A stretch of 64,000 nucleotides of DNA. Source: Stromatinia cepivora. Lineage: Eukaryota; Ascomycota; Leotiomycetes; Helotiales; Sclerotiniaceae. The stretch lies in the NCBI GenBank assembly GCA_014898415.1, contig RCTD01000001.1, positions 3,286,001-3,350,000 on the forward strand, written 5' to 3'. Positions 59,125 through 64,000 of this stretch are shown piece after piece. Each line of letters begins with the position of its first letter. Within the stretch, counting starts at the first letter, position 1. The translations under genes and the position numbers were made by a program. The notes under the pieces were generated by a model. It was given only the letters and a program-made list of their open reading frames with translations. It had not been told where the DNA came from and ran no database searches.

Positions 59125-60605
59125 TCATACTTGCTCCTCTGTGCGTTGTATGGTGTGGTTAAGCAAGATACCGTCAGTTGACGGTGCGATGAACGAATTG
59201 TTCTGGTGCTGTGGTTGGGCAGGCATGTCTACCATGGTGTACGTCTCGACTGTTCTTCCTTTGGGGTAGGTCACGTATGATGAGGAAGAATTGGTATCCA
59301 GACTCTGATTTCTCTTAGTCCCGCTTCCTGCACCCGACTTGTTCTCGAAATTATTCGCTGACTTGGAACTGGATTGCGAGCCGCTGCGAATAGAGCGGAG
59401 GGATATAACACTGCGGACACTGCGTAAGACACGCTCGGGGTTCACGCCAGCCAGGTAGTACCACAACGATGGCAGATTCACGGCAACGATAGTGAGGCCC
59501 GCTTCCAATATTGTGAAATACGTCCAACTTATATTACTTTCTGCACAAGAATTATCTCAGTAGCTTTCATCCGTAGTGAAAGCAAACACATGTAGAAGAG
59601 GAGATGCTGGCCATAGGCATCTTCGTCGTCGATGGCTCTTCCTCTGGTCACAAGAATAATAGTGATGGCCATACGAGAAGTGCTTGACGCAAGACCACTA
59701 GACAGAATCAGTTCAAAGTCATACTTTACCAGTATGTAAGGCTTACACAAAAGCAAGTAGAAAGACGCACGAGACCGCAACCTTTCGCTTGAGGGTCATG
59801 TTCAGGAACTAAACCTATTTCGATCAGCTGTGGGGGTAGTGTTATAGTCCAAGAGATATCTTACTTTGGGGATAGGTAGGGTAAGAATGAAAACATCTAG
59901 GAGAAAGTCGGATATGGTGGTGCCCATAAAGTATGGGAAAATAACCCCGAAGCTCCAACACCGAAAAGATAGTTTATATTTGCACCACAGATTAGAAATG
60001 TTATGATGAAGAAGCCAAGGGTCCATAAGGCAACCACGGCAACAGCTACGGCGGAGACGACATTGAAGGCGTCGCGCAAATCAGTGCAGAATATGCGGCG
60101 ATAAAATAATAGTGCACTCAGTTTCGTTAGGCTGAGCGTTATCACGGTCAGACCATTAAGGGCGGTATATGTCTGCGGTTCCAGTCAGTTCAGTCTAAAG
60201 TACAAACCTTGTGAAGGGTGCATACCTTTTCTACCTCTGCATGCATGGAGGCCACTAGTTTGTGGTTTTTGGGCTCAGTATACCCCATAAACTTTTGCGA
60301 TATCCCTATCCACTCATGTCAGTCTACCAGCTGGTTGAACAGGGAACAAATCTCATGCTTACCGTAGAAAGATATCGCCGTTAGACTCGCGAAGAAGATC
60401 TATTACAACGAAGAAGTAAGCTACGGCTCGGCAAGTAAAAGCGGATGAAACTTACCCAGGCTGAAAATACCATCCAATCGTCAATTATTAGCGAAGCTTT
60501 TTGCTTTCGGCGTGCAGTAAATCGTAGAATGATGGTTATAGTCGTAAGGCCTAACAACGTGCCACTGAGGGACGCAAGACCGTTCTTAGATTCATTGACT
60601 CGCAT
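59125..60605 (-). pseudogene. Fungal rhodopsin-fold (PTH11-type) membrane protein with one frameshift
   Basis: Seven exons can be placed: 60605-60456, 60399-60363, 60305-60226, 60172-59865, 59808-59747, 59697-59590 and 59536-59125, all with GT..AG introns. The product has the seven-helix layout of the fungal rhodopsin domain, including IIDDWMVFSAW at the start of helix 2, LTKLSALLFYRRIF, FLLDVFILTLPIPK and FLNMTLKRKVAVSCVFLLAF, then a Ser-rich cytosolic tail. Every exon keeps phase except the fourth, which is 308 nt and one base short. The frame changes at about 59961-59970 (GGTTT-side run CTTTTCGG), between ICGANINYLF and CWSFGVIFPYF. A one-base deletion in a T run explains it. These proteins are often sensory receptors in plant-associated fungi. 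It may be a real pseudogene or a homopolymer error. Confidence 0.65.
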
Positions 60606-61708
60606 GGTGAATCTTTATGACGAAGTTTATTAAGATAATCGTTACTGTCTTAACAGAAAGGAAGTTGATCAAAAGTAGACGAGTCGATATTGAAAGAGAG
60701 ATATGTGGGTTATTTCGACGTGTGTTCTTTGAAAGGAGTTCGAAGGTAAGGTTCAAAAAAGTGAAAATGGAGTGGCTACATGGAAAGGAGAAACAAAAGT
60801 AAGAACTCACATGTATCCCAGGGACTGAAGACATCTGGGAATACTTCCGAACGATCTCCTAGGTTCAATTGAGGCGAGGCTATTTTTCTTCGTCACTGCT
60901 ATATACCTTGTTGCCGGGTAATTGCATGTCTTATCTACCAATCACATGAGAAAAATTGTGTCATAACTATCCATATCTCATTTAATTAGTGGTGCGATTC
61001 TACAAACATCAGTTTCTTCGATCAAGGGGGCTAGCTAGACTAGTCATCTTGTAAGGCTAAGCGGAAAAGCTTGTCAAATTTGCCAACACTTGACCAAAGC
61101 TTATCTCTACCTCCGCAATAGGTAGGGGTACATTCGTAAAGAAACCCATCAAAGTAATACGGGACAATTGTGTATGATTTGATCAACGTAAAATGATACC
61201 AACTGAGTTAGAGGTGCGTTAAATAACCATCCCAGTTTTCTTGTTTTTGCATCAGACAATTGCAACATGCGGACAAATTAACGCTCCAGGATATGAATCA
61301 TCAACGTTACAACGCTGACCAATACCAACGGTACGTATCCACGACAATCACCAACATCACCAACATCACCGACAGTCACCAACATCACCGACAGTCACCA
61401 ACATTTAGGAACATTGCAACACTACAGAATGGGGAGGATGAAGATCGCCCGTGGCGTGAAAGTCGGTGAAGAAAAGGTGTGAAGGTCAATGAACAGCAGG
61501 GTATGGATCTTCATGATAGGAAGTGTTTGAATCTTGGGACAAACAGAAAGGTTATTTGTAGATACCGAAAACTTCTGTTGGATAAACTTTCCAATGATAT
61601 CATATATAAGTGCCAAGCAACCGCCCTTTACATAGATGTCAAAAGCTTCAACAAACACCTCGTTAAATCCACCTCATCTTCGAAATCACAAACCAATAAT
61701 CAATCACA
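60606..61708. other. Intergenic region (1.1 kb)
   Basis: Upstream of the receptor gene on the left and of the small secreted-protein candidate on the right. A short CACCAACAT/CACCGACAGT repetitive patch lies at 61345-61400. Nothing coding is supported. Confidence 0.55.
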
Positions 61709-62082
61709 ATGGAGAACTCCTTGTTTCTAATCCTGGCCGTGGCCTTCCTGTCCTTTGCGGCCCCAGTAGCCCCAGTAGCCCACCCAGGTCAGTCAGCCCA
61801 AGCAAAATTTAAATGGTTCCTTACAAGAAACGGCAGAGCCAATGTCCGAAAGATGCCACTCCTGAAGTCGAGACTCCCACTGATGATGAAACGCTTGCTC
61901 CCATGTTTGAGTTTGCCAGCTCTTGTAAGTCTGCTTTACATACTATAGTTGTGTTTTGTGCTCACTAGTTGGTAGTCAACACCAAGTTCAAAGAGGCACA
62001 CCATGAAGCTATACCACAAGCTCCTACGTTCGTTATCACGATTAAATATGCTGGAGGTCAGGACGTGGTCCTACACGAGTAA
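61709..62082 (+). CDS. Possible small secreted protein, three exons
   Basis: The ATG at 61709 opens a strong signal peptide (MENSLFLILAVAFLSFAAP). The straight reading frame then turns Arg/Lys/Leu-rich and random. An intron from 61766 (or 61775) to 61827 instead leads to exon 2 at 61828-61924 (KRQSQCPKDATPEVETPTDD). A GTAAGT donor then joins exon 3 at 61976-62082 (NTKFKEAHHEAIPQAPTFVI, ending VVLHE). Phases agree, giving about 90 residues. The first donor (GTAGCC) is weak, which lowers confidence. Only one Cys is visible in the mature part, so it is not a classic disulfide-rich effector. I recognise no family. Confidence 0.4.
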
Positions 62083-62713
62083 TGGTTGGGGTGAGGTCAT
62101 GAGCATACTTGGTAGCGTGCTAGGATTTGCAGATCGAAATCATGTAGTCCATCTATTCAGTCAATTCAACTGTCTATCTGTTTGAATTACAATGATTCTT
62201 ATGCAAGCAGGTAATAGTACATTGATCTAAGACTAGTAATTTACCACTTACTATAGTATTCAAACTGTTAGAAAATGCTCCAGTAGCAGGTAGGTAGGTA
62301 ATCTAACTCGCACAATGAGCCCTCGCGCTAAGTGGTAGAAGTTCCCACATCGTTCAATTCCAACCCCATCGATATTTCTCTCAAACTGACAATCAAATTA
62401 CCTTGTGATAAATTTACTATGGGCGAGACTTCATCCTTGCAATCAAAGTAAGCTGCTCAAGAGGTCGTGATAAATTTGACTTTAAAACAGATAAAATCAT
62501 TAAAGTTTCATGCTGCATGTAAGACCACTGCGAAGAACGTAATAATCAAACCAAGGTTACAAACAGAGTAGGTACGTGAAGTATGAGTATTCAAATTTTA
62601 AATAACTGCATCCGCGATATGATTCTCCGAGGGTCAACCCGTCCTATTCTAGTCTCCATTCACCTTGCATACTACTAGTAGGTAGTTGGCAGACTAGTCC
62701 TCTTCAGGGAAGC
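62083..62713. other. Intergenic region (0.6 kb)
   Basis: AT-rich spacer between the secreted-protein candidate and the UstYa-like relic. A tRNA-like patch at 62310-62370 was considered and rejected. No gene is supported. Confidence 0.55.
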
Positions 62714-63638
62714 TTACCCTTGCGTTTCCCACGGTTTCTTACCATCTGGGCAAGATTTATAACGGTCGGGCAGCGGAACAAAACGATCCAAGGGTCTTGA
62801 ATAGCAAGCTGAATGCTCGAGTGCAAACTGACGCAGCTTACTCCAATCACGACACATGCGAATTTGGCCTGTTCCAGATGAAGCTATGGTATGCCCGGCT
62901 TGGGCGTGGAGCAATCCAGCATACCTGGGCGCATCGTCTGCGTTGCAGGTTACATCCTCCCGAAGAACATGAAGACAGTGCGTTACATGCTCACCCAAGT
63001 CTGGGACTTTTTATCACGATATTCCATTATGGATTGGCGAAGAATGAACTAGATGAGAAGAAATGGATCAGTCTAGAGTTTATGGGATTTTAAGTAGCAG
63101 AACTCACCACGCAATGGATACTGTGGTAGGCGTGTAAGACATATATATACTTTTAGAGTTGTCCCAGGGCCACCTCATCGGGGTGGGTAGACCCTTTTCC
63201 GCCACAAATTCGTCATCTAGGACGACCCATCCCGTGAAGAAATCAAATTCGGGAGAATCCCACATAGGATCGTCAATCGCTCGATCGTCGTGGGGAATTG
63301 GCATGGTGATATTCCTTTCTAGACCAGCTGTCACAAGTTAGCCATCATGCCGACGGTAGCAAAAATTGTCGCCTGACGATTTGGACATACTGATGCTATA
63401 GGTTTGAGCGTGTAACATAGTTTGTGTGTTTCGTAGCTGGGCGAAACAGAATGACATTCAAAACGCAAGCAACGAAAAGTAAAGCGGACAGAGTGTATGC
63501 AGCTTTCCAAGCTCGGGCCATAGACGTGACTTTGTCATTGTAATGTACTTCATTATTTGGTAGATCTTCGAGGGACTCTTGCTCTAACTTCTCGTACTGA
63601 GGCGGCATCATTCCAAAGAAGCAAATTGGTCTATGCAA
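62714..63638 (-). pseudogene. UstYa-like (DUF3328) protein relic
   Basis: UstYa-family proteins take part in oxidative cyclisation of fungal ribosomal and other metabolites and carry paired HxxHC motifs. Exon 1 (from 63638; MMPPQYEKL is the better start) encodes a single membrane helix (AAYTLSALLFVACVLNVILF). The middle exon has GWVVLDDEFVAEKGLPTPMR and WPWDNSKSIYM, hallmarks of the family, followed by YHSIHC, the first motif, but only after a one-base shift at about 63130. A GTGAGT donor then joins ILRQSIMEYRDKKSQ. Another shift at about 62995 reaches GEHVTHCLHVLRE, the second motif, and QIRMCRDWSKLRQFALEH. The exon 1/2 joint at about 63410 also needs a frame change. At least two, probably three lesions make it non-functional. 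No partner genes of a RiPP cluster are adjacent. Confidence 0.65.
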
Positions 63639-64000
63639 GTGAATGGCTAAAGGAGAACAGAGAACCTCGAAGTCTTGAAATCGTCGAAATCAAGGGCAGC
63701 TGCGTTTTGTAGTTCTTGTCTTGTGAGCTAGTTGAACTCAAGTGGTGAATCATGTCACTGAGCGGCGTCCATCATACTACATTGTATCTATATATCTGCA
63801 TACCGGCCTGGATCTAGTCAGATAGGTTCAGATTGGTGTGCGTATTCCTCGCATAAACAAAAACAACCCACCCCACACACATTCTATTTTCATCAATTAC
63901 ATGCGGCTTCCATGTCTTTGACAAGGTTTGACTTGCGAGTCCCAATTTCAGAGTGACTAACTCCTTGATTGTGTAAAATCCAACAAGTAGGGAAATAAAG
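63639..64000. other. Right window edge, no supported gene
   Basis: Upstream sequence of the UstYa-like relic. No open frame above 60 codons on either strand. It contains a C-rich ACAACCCACCCCACACACA patch near 63865, nothing more. Confidence 0.6.

Noticed and set aside
62310..62370. tRNA-like patch (CGCTAAGTGGTAGAAG ... GTTCAATTCC)
   Set aside because: The A-box-like and B-box-like words are too close together to hold an anticodon arm, and no acceptor stem pairs.
1..64000. CRISPR arrays, rRNA genes, intact transposase or reverse transcriptase genes
   Set aside because: No spaced short direct-repeat array, no rRNA signatures, and no transposase or RT motifs were seen on either strand.

Overview
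This is nuclear DNA from a filamentous ascomycete. Genes are split by short introns (mostly 50-70 nt, GT..AG, often GTAAGT or GTATGT donors), lie on both strands without operons, and include fungus-specific families: an APC/C activator of Cdh1 type, an SF1/BBP splicing factor, a Gfd2-like exonuclease, fungal rhodopsin-fold receptors, a UstYa-like protein and a secreted GH32 invertase. The moderate AT content, AT-rich blocks and gene style suggest Leotiomycetes, perhaps a Botrytis/Sclerotinia relative. That placement is inference and no marker here proves it.

Layout. From 1 to 32 kb the window is mostly ordinary euchromatin: a disordered fungal-specific protein (minus, 1199-3944), a small secreted AA1-like protein (7393-8231), secreted invertase (minus, 8830-10532), the cell-cycle activator Cdh1 (13328-15434), a DEDDh exonuclease-like protein (17190-20206), the mitochondrial import J-protein Tim14/Pam18 (minus, 21438-21867), 6-phosphogluconolactonase (minus, 25446-26231), a Pho13-type phosphatase (28151-29240) and a TPR/SET/MYND-like protein (30109-32034). 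From 32 to 43 kb gene density drops. There are simple repeats, a diverged non-coding duplication, an intact penicillin acyltransferase-like gene (35252-36512) and three coding-like tracts that look decayed, including a SprT-like metalloprotease broken by a frameshift. From 43 to 55.5 kb intact genes return: a glutathione transferase and BBP transcribed divergently from a 0.5-kb spacer, a 1,569-residue coiled-coil/Lys-Ala-rich protein and a GT8 glycosyltransferase. From 56 to 64 kb the window is a graveyard of accessory genes: a 2EXR/F-box-like relic split by about 1.6 kb of very AT-rich DNA, a rhodopsin-fold membrane protein with one frameshift, a possible small secreted protein, and a UstYa-like gene with several lesions.

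Exon joins were worked out by hand from splice consensus plus reading phase. For the genes called intact every exon sum is a multiple of three. No rRNA, tRNA, CRISPR array or complete transposon was seen. No wholly new system is evident. The most distinctive items are the GW/WG motifs in the tail of the exonuclease-like protein, a 22-nt microexon carrying the catalytic Asp pair of the phosphatase, paired 3' splice sites in the gene for the branch-point binding protein, the giant low-complexity coiled-coil protein, and the clustering of lesions in accessory genes next to AT-rich DNA.
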